Origin: Pseudomonas sp. GM21
Lineage (GTDB): Bacteria > Pseudomonadota > Gammaproteobacteria > Pseudomonadales > Pseudomonadaceae
Reading direction: 5' to 3'
Assembly: GCF_000282215.1 (NCBI RefSeq)
Contig: NZ_AKJS01000142.1
Span: 1-64,000, forward strand
DNA length: 64,000 bases
Shown: one piece after another, positions 9,579-18,281 of the stretch
Numbering within the stretch: position 1 is the stretch's first letter
Layout: each line of letters starts with the position of its first letter
Notes under the pieces: model-generated
The model's input: only the letters and a program-made list of their open reading frames with translations
Databases searched by the model: none
What the model was told of the DNA's origin: nothing
Made by a program: the position numbers and the translations under genes

Positions 9579-10226
9579 ATGACTACCCAACGTCACTACT
9601 CGCCGATTGACCGTCTTCTGCTGCAAGCCGACGCCGCCATGCGCACCCTGCTGCCTTCCAGCGGCCAGCCCTACCGTCCGTCGCCGGCCATCGTCCAGCC
9701 CGATGCGACATTGAGCGATGAGGACACCCGGCACGTTGCCGGCCTGATGCGCATCAACCATACCGGCGAAGTCTGTGCTCAAGCGCTGTATCAAGGGCAA
9801 GCCCTGACCGCCAGGCTCCCGCATGTACGTGCGGCCATGGAGCATGCTGCCGAAGAAGAAATCGACCATCTGGTCTGGTGCGAGCAACGCATTCATCAGT
9901 TGGGCAGTCACACCAGCATTCTCAATCCGCTGTTTTATGGCATGTCGTTCGGGATTGGCGCGGTGGCCGGGCTGATCAGCGACAAAGTCAGCCTGGGGTT
10001 TGTTGCCGCCACCGAACATCAAGTGTGCAAGCACTTGAATGAACACCTTGAGCAATTGCCGGTCGAGGACGAAAAGTCCCGGGCGATTCTTGAGCAGATG
10101 CGTATTGATGAAGAACAGCACGCGGAAAGTGCGCTGGATGCCGGAGGGTTCCGTTTTCCGGCGCCGGTGAAGTTCGGGATGAGTCTGTTGGCCAAGGTGA
10201 TGACCAAGAGTACTTATCGGATCTGA
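9579..10226 (+). CDS. coq7: 2-polyprenyl-3-methyl-6-methoxy-1,4-benzoquinone monooxygenase
   Basis: Diiron hydroxylase of ubiquinone synthesis, membrane-associated. The 215-aa protein shows the paired carboxylate/histidine ligands of the Coq7 fold: HTGEVCAQALYQGQ, EEEIDHLVWCEQRI and, late in the protein, DEEQHAESA. A strong GGAGGT ribosome site precedes the ATG and a clear terminator follows. The same HIT-coq7 order is known in other pseudomonads. Confidence 0.95.
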   Translation: MTTQRHYSPIDRLLLQADAAMRTLLPSSGQPYRPSPAIVQPDATLSDEDTRHVAGLMRINHTGEVCAQALYQGQALTARLPHVRAAMEHAAEEEIDHLVWCEQRIHQLGSHTSILNPLFYGMSFGIGAVAGLISDKVSLGFVAATEHQVCKHLNEHLEQLPVEDEKSRAILEQMRIDEEQHAESALDAGGFRFPAPVKFGMSLLAKVMTKSTYRI

Positions 10227-10238
10227 CCGTTGAGCAAT

Positions 10239-10274
10239 AAAAAAGGCGACTGCCGTGAGGGAGTCGCCTTTTTT
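10239..10274. terminator. Bidirectional terminator between coq7 and the OsmC-like gene
   Basis: AAAAAAGGCGACT (10239-10251) pairs perfectly with AGTCGCCTTTTTT (10262-10274). It lies between two convergent genes and has A- and T-runs on both sides. Confidence 0.92.
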
Positions 10275-10283
10275 GTGCCTGGC

Positions 10284-10712
10284 TCAACCGAGTTCGATGA
10301 TCTCGTAATCGTGGGTGATCGCCACGCCTGCCGCACCCAGCATGATCGAGGCCGAGCAGTACTTCTCTGCCGACAACTCGATGGCCCGTTTGACCTGGGC
10401 TTCTTTCAGCCCACGGCCCTTGACCACGAAGTGCATGTGAATTTTGGTGAAGACTTTAGGGTCCTCGGTCGCACGCTCGGCTTCGAGGAAGGCTTCGCAG
10501 CTTTCGACAGCCTGACGGGACTTCTTGAGGATGCTGACCACGTCGAAATTACTGCAACCGCCAACACCGAGCAGGAGCATTTCCATCGGCCTGACACCCA
10601 GGTTGCGACCGCCGGCATCGGGCGGACCGTCCATGACCACTACGTGACCGCTGCCGGATTCACCGAGGAACATGGCTTCGCCAGCCCATTGGATGCGTGC
10701 CTTCATCGCCAA
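10284..10712 (-). CDS. OsmC/YhfA-family protein
   Basis: 142-aa OsmC-fold protein, probably a thiol-dependent peroxidase or related redox protein. The two conserved cysteines are visible in GVGGCSNFDVVS and EKYCSASIM. The start may instead be the Met two codons later (MKARIQWAG). It is convergent with coq7. Confidence 0.85.
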   Translation of the reverse strand: MAMKARIQWAGEAMFLGESGSGHVVVMDGPPDAGGRNLGVRPMEMLLLGVGGCSNFDVVSILKKSRQAVESCEAFLEAERATEDPKVFTKIHMHFVVKGRGLKEAQVKRAIELSAEKYCSASIMLGAAGVAITHDYEIIELG

Positions 10713-10942
10713 GACTCCACTGTCTAAAAAAGGGTCGCCAGCTTAGCACAGGGGCCTTGATCGACAGCGTCTGACCTTCCTAAGACGCAAGTGTCTACGT
10801 CGTAGGTAAATTCTCAAATCTTCAAGGAAGTGTCTGTTAAGCTGGCGCCAATCCACTGGCGCATGGCCAGCTTTGCATTGACCGTTGTCGGCGACTCATC
10901 AGAAAACCAATACACACCGCGAAGTCTTTTCGGGATACAACC

Positions 10943-11587
10943 ATGGTTGCTATTACCCCAGTACCCAAAATCAAAAACCTCGACAAGCTGTTGATGCATT
11001 GCCAGCGCCGTCGCTATGCGGCCAAGAGCAACATTATTTGCGCGGGCGATCGCTCGGAAACACTGTTCTTCATTATCAAAGGCTCGGTCACGATCCTGAT
11101 CGAGGATGACGACGGTCGCGAAATGATCATCTCCTACCTGAACGCCGGGGATTTTTTCGGGGAGTTGGGCCTGTTCGAACAGGCCGGCCAGGAACAGGCA
11201 CGCAGCGCCTGGGTGCGCGCGAAGATCGAATGCGAGGTCGCGGAAATCAGCTACGCGAAATTCCGTGAACTGTCCCTGCAGGATCCAGACATTCTTTACG
11301 TCCTCAGCGGACAAATCGCACAGCGTCTGCGCAACACCACACGCAAGGTCGGTGATCTGGCGTTCTTCGACGTGACAGGTCGCGTTGCCCGTTGCCTGCT
11401 GGAACTGTGCAAGCAGCCGGACGCGATGACCCACCCGGACGGCATGCAGATCAAAGTGACCCGTCAGGAAATCGGCCGGATTGTCGGCTGCTCGCGTGAA
11501 ATGGTCGGTCGCGTGCTCAAGGATCTCGAAGAACGCAACCTGGTGGACGTCAAAGGCAAGACCATGGTGGTCTTCGGTACGCGCTAA
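10943..11587 (+). CDS. vfr: cAMP-binding transcriptional regulator Vfr (CRP family)
   Basis: Global regulator of the CRP/FNR family that binds cAMP. The 214-aa protein has an N-terminal cyclic-nucleotide domain with the cAMP pocket GDFFGELGLFE...RSAWVRAK, a dimerisation helix, and a C-terminal winged helix with recognition segment VGCSREMVGRVLKDLEE. Length and sequence match Pseudomonas Vfr, and the neighbourhood (OsmC-like gene, trpC) is the same as in P. aeruginosa. Its last 4 nt overlap the convergent lipoate-ligase-like gene. Confidence 0.95.
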   Translation: MVAITPVPKIKNLDKLLMHCQRRRYAAKSNIICAGDRSETLFFIIKGSVTILIEDDDGREMIISYLNAGDFFGELGLFEQAGQEQARSAWVRAKIECEVAEISYAKFRELSLQDPDILYVLSGQIAQRLRNTTRKVGDLAFFDVTGRVARCLLELCKQPDAMTHPDGMQIKVTRQEIGRIVGCSREMVGRVLKDLEERNLVDVKGKTMVVFGTR

Positions 11588-12285
11588 GCGTGGAACATGT
11601 CTGCCAGCAACTGGCGATAAAGCGTATCGAGCCGCCCGAGGGCATCGGGCGCGGCGAACTTCTCATGCAGGGCGATGTGGCTTTCGGCGCGAACGCGCTG
11701 TTCCAGACCGCAGGCTTCATTGAAGCGATTGACCGCCGCGACCATCGAATCGCGCTCGTTATCCAGCAACAACGCACCGTGAACCAACCCGACCGGACGC
11801 GTACCGCCCTTGCTTTGGCGCCAGCGCTGAGCGGTGCCGACCATCTTGCGGCCGTCCAGGTTGACGTTGAAACGGCCATCGCAGAATGCGCCCTCGATTT
11901 CGCCGAGGGACGACACACCGCCGAGCTCATCCAGCAACTGGCAGATCGGATCACAGAGTCGGCGATAGGCTGTTTCGATACGGTTCTGGTCGCCTTCAGT
12001 ACGCGGCGGTGCGTAGACCAGTGCGATGTTGATGGTTGATGCCGATTGCGGCACCGGTTCGCCGCCGGTTTCACGCAACAGCACAGGCCAACCGGCAGCG
12101 GCTGAGACTTCGCAGGCAGCGTCGAAACCGGGTAGGCGGTTCAAGCGGCGCGGCATCACCAAGGCACGATCGCTTGGCTGCCAAAACAGCAGACCGAACT
12201 CTGAGTCGCCGGCACAGACCGACGCCAACAGATCCTGTTCGGCTTGCAGGCCGGCTTCGACATTCAAAGAGACGATTGGGGTCAT
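11584..12285 (-). CDS. Lipoate-protein ligase A-like protein
   Basis: 233-aa protein of the BPL/LplA fold, which attaches or transfers lipoyl or other acyl groups. It has the family pattern LLFWQPSDRALVMPRR, then GWPVLLRETGGEPVPQ, and the lysine-bearing LDGRKMVGTAQRWR in the place where LplA binds lipoate. It is shorter than full LplA (no accessory domain). The true substrate is uncertain. It overlaps vfr by 4 nt tail to tail with no terminator between. Confidence 0.75.
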   Translation of the reverse strand: MTPIVSLNVEAGLQAEQDLLASVCAGDSEFGLLFWQPSDRALVMPRRLNRLPGFDAACEVSAAAGWPVLLRETGGEPVPQSASTINIALVYAPPRTEGDQNRIETAYRRLCDPICQLLDELGGVSSLGEIEGAFCDGRFNVNLDGRKMVGTAQRWRQSKGGTRPVGLVHGALLLDNERDSMVAAVNRFNEACGLEQRVRAESHIALHEKFAAPDALGRLDTLYRQLLADMFHA

Positions 12286-12330
12286 AAGGTATTCCGTTGG
12301 ACATGAAGTCTGTGGTGTTTCTTATGCCGC

Positions 12331-12407
12331 CATCGCGAGCAGGCTCGCTCCCACATTGGATCTCCGGTGTCAGTAGATCTCCTGTGGGAGCGAGCCTGCT
12401 CGCGATG
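12331..12407. repeat. REP doublet (REPIN)
   Basis: CATCGCGAGCAGGCTCGCTCCCACA (12331-12355) and its exact reverse complement (12383-12407) flank a 27-bp spacer. This is the standard P. fluorescens-group REP pair, lying between the lipoate-ligase-like gene and trpC. Confidence 0.92.
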
Positions 12408-12430
12408 GGGTCGACTCGGTCTGGAAGAAA

Positions 12431-13261
12431 TCAGTCGAGTGTAGAACCACTTACCGCGCGCTCAGGAAAGAACAGACGCTGCAATTCAGTCCCCGGGCTT
12501 TCGGCACGCATGAACGCTTCGCCAACCAGGAACGCATAAACGTCGCTGATTTCCATCAGCTCGACATCGGCACGGTTGAGGATGCCACTCTCGGTAATCA
12601 CCAGGCGATCACGAGGGATACGCGGCAACAGGTCGAGCGTGGTTTCCAGGCTGACGTCGAAGGTGTGCAGGTTGCGGTTGTTGATGCCGACCAGCGGGGT
12701 GTCGAGGGTTTTCAAGGCCCGCTCCAGCTCGTCACCGTCGTGAACTTCCACCAGCACATCGAGGCCGACACTTTTTGCCACGGCCGCCAGTTCGGCCATT
12801 TTCACGTCATCCAGCGCGGAAACGATCAACAACACGCAATCGGCGCCCAGTGCCCGTGCTTCGACGATCTGGTAAGGATCGATCATGAAGTCCTTGCGGA
12901 TCACTGGCAGTTTGCACGCAGCCCGGGCCTGTTGCAGATAGGCATCGGCACCCTGGAAGTAATCGATATCGGTCAGCACCGACAAACACGTCGCGCCGCC
13001 CTTCTCGTAGCTTTTGGCGATGTCGGCGGGAACAAAGTTCTCGCGGATCACGCCCTTGCTCGGCGAGGCTTTCTTGATTTCGGCAATCACCGCCGGCTGC
13101 TTGAGCTTGGCTTGCGCCAACAACGCCCGGGCAAAACCACGGGGTGCATCGGCCGCCTTGGCCAGACTTTCCAGCTCGGCCAGGCTCACACGAGCGCTAC
13201 GCTCGGCGACTTCCTGGACCTTGCGCGCCAGAATGTTTTCCAGAACCGTCGGTACACTCAT
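12431..13261 (-). CDS. trpC: Indole-3-glycerol phosphate synthase
   Basis: Ring-closing step of tryptophan synthesis. The 276-aa TIM barrel has the catalytic motifs KKASPSKG and VIRKDFMID, and the late NNRNLHTFDV and ITESGI motifs. It is monofunctional (no fused TrpF), as in other pseudomonads. Its start overlaps the trpD stop by 4 nt (ATGA), so it is the last gene of trpGDC. Confidence 0.97.
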   Translation of the reverse strand: MSVPTVLENILARKVQEVAERSARVSLAELESLAKAADAPRGFARALLAQAKLKQPAVIAEIKKASPSKGVIRENFVPADIAKSYEKGGATCLSVLTDIDYFQGADAYLQQARAACKLPVIRKDFMIDPYQIVEARALGADCVLLIVSALDDVKMAELAAVAKSVGLDVLVEVHDGDELERALKTLDTPLVGINNRNLHTFDVSLETTLDLLPRIPRDRLVITESGILNRADVELMEISDVYAFLVGEAFMRAESPGTELQRLFFPERAVSGSTLD

Positions 13262-14307
13262 CCTTCATTCTCCACTTTGAATACCGCGGTAAATGCACCC
13301 AACTCCTCCAGTTTCTCCCGAGCGAGGCCTGTGTGCAGCGCATCGTGCGCCAGGGCAACGCCTTCTTTCAAACTGGTTGCATGGTCGGCGGCGTACAGCG
13401 CGGCACCGGCATTGAGCATGATCATCTCGGCGGCTTTCTGACCGCTTTCGGTTTTGCGTTTGCCCAAGGCATCGCGTATCAGCTCCAGCGAGGCTGCCGG
13501 GCTTTCGACTGCCAGCCCGTGCAGGCTCTGGCTCTTCATGCCCAGGTCTTCCGGCTCGACCCAATATTCGATGATCTGGTCGTTCTTCAATTCCGCCACG
13601 AAGGTCGGCGCCGCCAGACTGAATTCGTCCAGGCCATCCTTCGAGTGCACCACCAGCACGTGCTTGCTGCCCAGTCGCTGCAAGACCTCGGCCAACGGCC
13701 GGCACAGCGCCTGGTTGAACACGCCGACTACCTGATGCTTCACACCGGCCGGGTTCGTAAGCGGGCCGAGCATGTTGAACAGGGTACGCAGGCCAAGGTC
13801 CTTGCGCGGACCGGCGGCGTATTTCATCGCACGGTGGTGAGTCTGGGCGAACATGAAACCGATGCCGACATTGTCGATGCAACGTGCCACCTGAACCGGC
13901 GTCAGGTTGAGGTAGATGCCCGCCGCCTCCAGCAAATCGGCGCTGCCGCTTTTGCCCGAAACCGCACGGTTACCGTGTTTGGCCACGGTGCAGCCGGCCG
14001 CCGCGACCACGAAAGACGAAGCGGTCGACACGTTAAAAATATTGGCACCGTCACCGCCGGTCCCGACCACATCGACCACGCCGTCGAGGGTCTTGAGTTC
14101 GACCTTGTCCGCCAGCTCGCGCATGACCGACACGGCGCCGACGATTTCGTCGATGCTTTCGCTCTTCATGCGCATGGCCATCATGAACGCGCCGATCTGC
14201 GCATCCGAGCATTGGCCAGTCATGATTTCGCGCATCACATCACGCATTTCATCGGTGCTGAGGTCGAGGTGATCGACGATACGGCCCAGGGCTGTCTTGA
14301 TATTCAT
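13258..14307 (-). CDS. trpD: Anthranilate phosphoribosyltransferase
   Basis: Adds phosphoribosyl to anthranilate. The 349-aa protein carries the PRPP loop VGTGGDGANIFNVST, the KHGNRAVSGKSGSAD motif and the usual helical N terminus. It lies 9 nt downstream of trpG and overlaps trpC by 4 nt, so the three are translated as one operon. Confidence 0.97.
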   Translation of the reverse strand: MNIKTALGRIVDHLDLSTDEMRDVMREIMTGQCSDAQIGAFMMAMRMKSESIDEIVGAVSVMRELADKVELKTLDGVVDVVGTGGDGANIFNVSTASSFVVAAAGCTVAKHGNRAVSGKSGSADLLEAAGIYLNLTPVQVARCIDNVGIGFMFAQTHHRAMKYAAGPRKDLGLRTLFNMLGPLTNPAGVKHQVVGVFNQALCRPLAEVLQRLGSKHVLVVHSKDGLDEFSLAAPTFVAELKNDQIIEYWVEPEDLGMKSQSLHGLAVESPAASLELIRDALGKRKTESGQKAAEMIMLNAGAALYAADHATSLKEGVALAHDALHTGLAREKLEELGAFTAVFKVENEG

Positions 14308-14316
14308 GAAAAGTCC

Positions 14317-14910
14317 TTAGCGCGTGCCGCCGGTTTGTTTGAGGAAGTTAGCGAACAGTTCGTGGCCCTGCTCGGTGAGGATCGATTCAGGGTGGAACTG
14401 CACGCCTTCGATGTTCAGTGTCTTGTGGCGCAAGCCCATGATCTCGTCGACCGAACCGTCTTCAAGCTGGGTCCAGGCAGTGAGCTCCAGGCAATCAGGC
14501 AGGGTTTCACGCTTGACGATCAGCGAATGATAGCGCGTCACCGTCAGCGGGCGATTCAGGCCTTCGAATACGCCCTTGTCCTCGTGGAATACCGGGCTAG
14601 TCTTTCCGTGCATCACTTGACGGGCGCGAACCACATCACCGCCAAACGCCTGGCCGATGGACTGGTGGCCGAGGCAGACGCCAAGAATCGGCAGTTTGCC
14701 GGCGAAATGCTTGATCGCTTCAATCGAGATCCCGGCTTCGGTCGGGGTGCAAGGACCGGGGGACACCACGATGCGCTCCGGGTTGAGGGCTTCGATTTGA
14801 GCGATGGTCAGTTCATCGTTGCGCACGACTTTGACCTGGGAGCCGAGCTCACCAAGGTATTGCACAACGTTGTAGGTAAAGGAGTCGTAGTTATCGATCA
14901 TCAGCAACAT
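14317..14910 (-). CDS. trpG: Anthranilate synthase component II (glutamine amidotransferase)
   Basis: Supplies ammonia from glutamine to TrpE, whose gene lies 42 kb away in this window. The 197-aa class I amidotransferase has nucleophile Cys79 in GVCLGHQS and the His/Glu pair in QFHPES. The first 20 bases of the gene, including ATG, are the left attachment site of the island. Everything upstream of the start codon is therefore island DNA. The ribosome site now available is GAGTTAGG (complement at about 14917-14925), 8 nt from the ATG. The native leader lies at 54489-54741. Confidence 0.96.
   Translation of the reverse strand: MLLMIDNYDSFTYNVVQYLGELGSQVKVVRNDELTIAQIEALNPERIVVSPGPCTPTEAGISIEAIKHFAGKLPILGVCLGHQSIGQAFGGDVVRARQVMHGKTSPVFHEDKGVFEGLNRPLTVTRYHSLIVKRETLPDCLELTAWTQLEDGSVDEIMGLRHKTLNIEGVQFHPESILTEQGHELFANFLKQTGGTR
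14891..14910. other. attL: left attachment site of the island
   Basis: TTATCGATCATCAGCAACAT here is repeated exactly at 54469-54488, and the match ends after 20 bp on both sides. Read on the minus strand it is the first 20 bases of trpG, from the ATG. A direct repeat that flanks a block carrying a terminal integrase is the expected product of site-specific integration. Confidence 0.92.
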
Positions 14911-14964
14911 ATAAGACCTAACTCATTGATCTAATTGGAAATATTAAATGGAATAGATTGCAAA

Positions 14965-14990
14965 TACCCCCTTTTGTACCCCCATTTGTA
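14965..14990. promoter_or_regulatory. Probable integrase arm-type sites, left end
   Basis: Two tandem TACCCCC boxes (TACCCCCTTTTGTACCCCC) followed by ATTTGTA lie 55-80 bp inside attL. A GTACC/GTACCCCC pair recurs inside the right end at 54334-54356. Repeated GTACCCCC boxes near the ends are common for elements with P4-type integrases; binding is inferred. Confidence 0.5.
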
Positions 14991-15720
14991 TCAATGAGCA
15001 CGGAGTATGGGCACCAGCTGAAAAGTTGATCATTTTGACCGTTTTCACTCAGCAGTTAAACCTTTATGCAACGGTGGCACGGCCAAGCGCGCCCAAGCAC
15101 CTTCACAGCCATGTCTCAAACACATCGCCACGCTACCAGGATCAGGCCCGTGAAAACTCATCGTCACGGGCCACAACGGCCATAAGTGACGACTCCGCCC
15201 TGGCGCATCCTTCATAGATGAGAGCCCCGCCACATCACTCGACAGCCTAAACCGTCGCAAACCGTTTGCAGGTACTCCAATTCAAGCTGGTTACTCATTG
15301 CAGCGGGGGGTCGCCCGTCTATGGAGTGGCTCTCGACCTTCTCCACTGCCACCGAAACACCTTCAGTTAGCGCCATCCAACACAGAAGGAACGGCCTACC
15401 GAACCTGGAGCCCCCCTCCCCCAGACGCTCCGCGCGGATGGAGCTCACCTGACCGAAAGGCGTTGTACAAATATGGCTCTCTCTAAAAAACACGCGATAA
15501 ATATTTACTACTAACACGATAAACCTAGATATTTACACGCTTAAAACATCTTAATTATGCGATTTTATCGATTAAAAATACGTAAGCCATTGATTTATAT
15601 AGAGCTAAAATCGTTAAAGCTTCGGATTGAAGTTTTTTTCAGACCTATATCACCCGTATGAACGCTCAACGACGAGCGAATCATTTAGCCCTTACGCGTG
15701 AAATAGAGAGGAATCCCTGT
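14991..15720. other. Left-end non-coding region of the island
   Basis: About 730 bp without a gene I can support. The first 450 bp contain only short overlapping frames on both strands that I do not recognise. From about 15480 the DNA is very AT-rich, with related blocks ACGCGATAAATATTTAC and ACGATAAACCTAGATATTTAC, followed by several ATCG-centred short palindromes. This tail probably holds the promoter of the gene at 15721 and might include an origin or regulator site. Any promoter for trpG should lie on the minus strand near 14920-15050. Confidence 0.4.
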
Positions 15721-16050
15721 ATGTACACTCCATGCCCAAGCTGCAACTCTGGACGAGTCGTCACTAAAAATATCGGTAAACAAACGGGTGGTTTGATTGG
15801 AGCAGCAGGCGGTGCGGCCAATGGAGCCGCCGGTGCCCTGTCGGGTGCGGAAGTCGGTGCGGTGCTGGGCGTGGTCGGCGGGCCGGTCGGGATCGCCATT
15901 GGCAGTATTGCTGGGGCTCTTCTCGGTGGACTGTTTGGCGGAGTGGCTGGCGGGATAGCCGGGGCCACGATTGGCGAACAAATGGATGACAAGGTGCTGA
16001 ACAACTACCAGTGCCTGGAGTGCGGTTACAGCTTCAGCGTCAACCGTTAA
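15721..16050 (+). CDS. Split zinc-ribbon protein with glycine-zipper core
   Basis: 109-aa protein of unknown function. It starts with MYTPCPSCNSGRV and ends with YQCLECGYSFSVN, so one CxxC sits at each end and together they could form a zinc ribbon. Between them lies about 70 residues of Gly/Ala-rich GxxxG repeats with no charge, typical of glycine-zipper membrane segments. The ATG at 15721 follows GAGAGGA; an in-frame ATG 63 nt upstream lacks a good site. A hairpin terminator follows. Confidence 0.7.
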   Translation: MYTPCPSCNSGRVVTKNIGKQTGGLIGAAGGAANGAAGALSGAEVGAVLGVVGGPVGIAIGSIAGALLGGLFGGVAGGIAGATIGEQMDDKVLNNYQCLECGYSFSVNR

Positions 16051-16064
16051 GTCGTTGTGAACAG

Positions 16065-16089
16065 GCGTCGTTTGTTGATGAAACGACGC
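16065..16089 (+). terminator. Terminator after the zinc-ribbon gene
   Basis: GCGTCGTTT (16065-16073) pairs with AAACGACGC (16081-16089), followed by TCTTTCC. The stem is strong and the T-tract weak. Confidence 0.6.
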
Positions 16090-16120
16090 TCTTTCCACTC
16101 ATCCGTCAGGAATCATTCCC

Positions 16121-17089
16121 ATGGCTCATCTCGTTGAACAAATGGCTTACGTTGGCGCAACTCCCTGGCATGGCCTGGGCAGTCGCCTCTCCCCCAAACA
16201 GCCGCTCGAAGTCTGGCAGCGCGAAGCGGGTATGGACTGGCAGATTAAAGAAAGCCATGTTCACTTCAAGGCCGACAGCATCGGCCCACTGGGCACCATC
16301 CACTCGTTCCCGGAACAAAAAGTGCTATACCGCTCCGATACCAAGGCACCGCTCTCCGTCGTGTCCAACCGCTACCAAATCGTACAACCGCGCGAGGTAT
16401 TGGAGTTCTATCGAGATCTGACCGAGGTTTCCGGATACGAGCTGGAAACGGCCGGGGTACTGAAAGGCGGACGCAAGTTCTGGGCCCTGGCCCGTACTGG
16501 CCAAACTACTGCTTTGAAAGGCAACGATCAGGTCAATGGTTATCTGCTGCTGGCCACTTCCTGTGACGGCACCTTGGCCACCACGGCGACCCCCACCACG
16601 GTGCGGGTCGTCTGCAACAACACGTTGACCATTGCCTTGGACGGTACGACCAAGGCGATCAAAGTGCCGCACAACACCCGCTTTGATCCGCAAGTGGTGA
16701 AGAAACAGTTAGGTATCGCCGTCTCGCAATGGGACGAGTTCATGCACCGCATGCGAATGCTGTCTGAACGCAAGGTTCAATGGCATGAGGCCTTGGGGTT
16801 TTTCATGAACGTATTGTGTGATGCCAGCCCCAACAGTCCACTACCAGCAGTACTTCCTAACGAGCGGGCGCTGCGCAAGGTACAGAGTCTGTATGAAGGT
16901 CAGGGGCGTGGCGCCACACTGGTGTCTGCCCAAGGAACCGCGTGGGGCTTGCTCAATGCAGTGACCGAGTACGTTGATCACGAGCGTCGCGCCCGAAGTA
17001 CTGAATACCGCATGGACTCGGCCTGGTTTGGCCAAGGTGCTGTGATCAAACAACGTGCTCTGCAAGCCGCGCTGCAACTCGCCGCCTAG
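16121..17089 (+). CDS. DUF932 / phage-plasmid-like protein
   Basis: 322-aa protein matching the DUF932 (TIGR03299-type) family found on phages, plasmids and integrative elements. The N terminus MAHLVEQMAYVGATPWHGLG and the later RVVCNNTLTIAL are characteristic. The function is not established. It is a single-gene unit with its own terminator, next to YqaJ and RadC genes as on many proteobacterial elements. Confidence 0.8.
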   Translation: MAHLVEQMAYVGATPWHGLGSRLSPKQPLEVWQREAGMDWQIKESHVHFKADSIGPLGTIHSFPEQKVLYRSDTKAPLSVVSNRYQIVQPREVLEFYRDLTEVSGYELETAGVLKGGRKFWALARTGQTTALKGNDQVNGYLLLATSCDGTLATTATPTTVRVVCNNTLTIALDGTTKAIKVPHNTRFDPQVVKKQLGIAVSQWDEFMHRMRMLSERKVQWHEALGFFMNVLCDASPNSPLPAVLPNERALRKVQSLYEGQGRGATLVSAQGTAWGLLNAVTEYVDHERRARSTEYRMDSAWFGQGAVIKQRALQAALQLAA

Positions 17090-17116
17090 CTCCACTCACT
17101 TACTCAACTATTAAAG

Positions 17117-17150
17117 CGCCTGGTTAGCTTCTGCTGGCCGGGCGTTTTTT
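17117..17150 (+). terminator. Terminator after the DUF932 gene
   Basis: CGCCTGG (17117-17123) pairs with CCGGGCG (17138-17144, one G-U pair), followed directly by six T. Confidence 0.85.
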
Positions 17151-17170
17151 ATGCCGCACAGGAAAACATC

Positions 17171-18175
17171 ATGAGCACGCAAACTCTGCAACAACCCAGT
17201 AGCAAACCCCGTCCTGCCCTACGCCTGGTGGGCACCAAACAACTGCCGCGCGAGGACTGGTTGACCGTGCGTAAACAAGGTATCGGCAGCTCGGATGCAG
17301 CCGCCGCCGTAGGACTCAATCCTTACAAATCCCAACTGGAGCTGTGGCTGGAGAAAACTGGCCGTGATACCTCACTGCCCAAGCTCGATCCGCAGGATGA
17401 AGAGAGCCCGGCTTACTGGGGCAACATCCTGGAGCCGATTGTCGCAACACATTACACCCGGCGCAGTGGTCATCGGGTCCGCCGAGTCAATGCGGTGCTG
17501 CAACATCCTGATCCTAAACTGCCCTGGATGCTGGCCAACATCGATCGCGAGGTGATCGGTGCGCCAGAGGTGCAGATCCTCGAATGCAAAACTGCCGGTA
17601 TCAATGGCTCTCGCCTCTGGAAAGAGGGTGTACCCGAGTATGTGCAGCTGCAAGTCATGCACCAGCTCGCCGTCACCGGTAAGCAGGCCGCTGATGTGGC
17701 GGTACTGCTCGGTGGTCAGCACCTGGAAATCCATCGCATTGAGCGCGACGAGTCACTGATTGCTCGGCTGATCGACTTGGAGCGGCTGTTCTGGGATTAC
17801 GTCGTCAGTGATACCCCGCCGCCGGCAGATGGTTCTGCCTCGGCGGAGCAGGCGTTGCGCTGTCTGTATCCGCAGGACAGTGGGCAAAGCCTGGACTTCA
17901 GCCAGGACACTCTGCTCTGTACGACCTTTACCGAACTGCAGATCGTGCGCGAGTCGATTGCTCTGCAGGAGAAGCAGGAAGCTCAGCTCAAGCAAACGTT
18001 GCAACAGGCCATGGGCGATGCCAGTCGGGCGACCTTCGCAACTGGCTGCATCACTTGGAAGAAAGCCAAAGACAGCGTGGCCCTGGACATCCCCCGTCTG
18101 CTGAAAGAAAAGCCCCATCTGCAAGTGCGCTACTTGACCACCAAAACAGGCAGTCGGCGTTTTCTGCTGACTTGA
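17171..18175 (+). CDS. YqaJ-family viral recombinase exonuclease
   Basis: 334-aa protein with the lambda-exonuclease/YqaJ fold, probably a 5'-3' DNA exonuclease of phage-type homologous recombination. The motifs are RKQGIGSSDAAAAVGLNPYKS (helix I), the acidic ANIDRE, and EVQILECKTA with the catalytic E-x-K, then VQLQVMHQLAVT. The C-terminal third looks helical. A single-strand annealing partner would be expected; the next gene (18282) is the best positional candidate. Confidence 0.82.
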   Translation: MSTQTLQQPSSKPRPALRLVGTKQLPREDWLTVRKQGIGSSDAAAAVGLNPYKSQLELWLEKTGRDTSLPKLDPQDEESPAYWGNILEPIVATHYTRRSGHRVRRVNAVLQHPDPKLPWMLANIDREVIGAPEVQILECKTAGINGSRLWKEGVPEYVQLQVMHQLAVTGKQAADVAVLLGGQHLEIHRIERDESLIARLIDLERLFWDYVVSDTPPPADGSASAEQALRCLYPQDSGQSLDFSQDTLLCTTFTELQIVRESIALQEKQEAQLKQTLQQAMGDASRATFATGCITWKKAKDSVALDIPRLLKEKPHLQVRYLTTKTGSRRFLLT

Positions 18176-18217
18176 ACGCTCGTTCGCTTCTCCCTTATTC
18201 CCATGCCCTTTCTCTCC

Positions 18218-18258
18218 AACGCCACCCTGGTCGCTCGCGCGGTCTCGGTGGCGTTTTT
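18218..18258 (+). terminator. Terminator after the YqaJ gene
   Basis: AACGCCACC (18218-18226) pairs with GGTGGCGTT (18247-18255), followed by TTTAT. Confidence 0.85.
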
Positions 18259-18281
18259 ATTTCAAATACAGGAGAACTCCC

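Noticed and set aside
13144..14934. 596-codon open frame antisense to trpC-trpD-trpG
   Set aside because: It runs through three well-defined genes in opposite orientation, with no family features; a GC-rich shadow frame.
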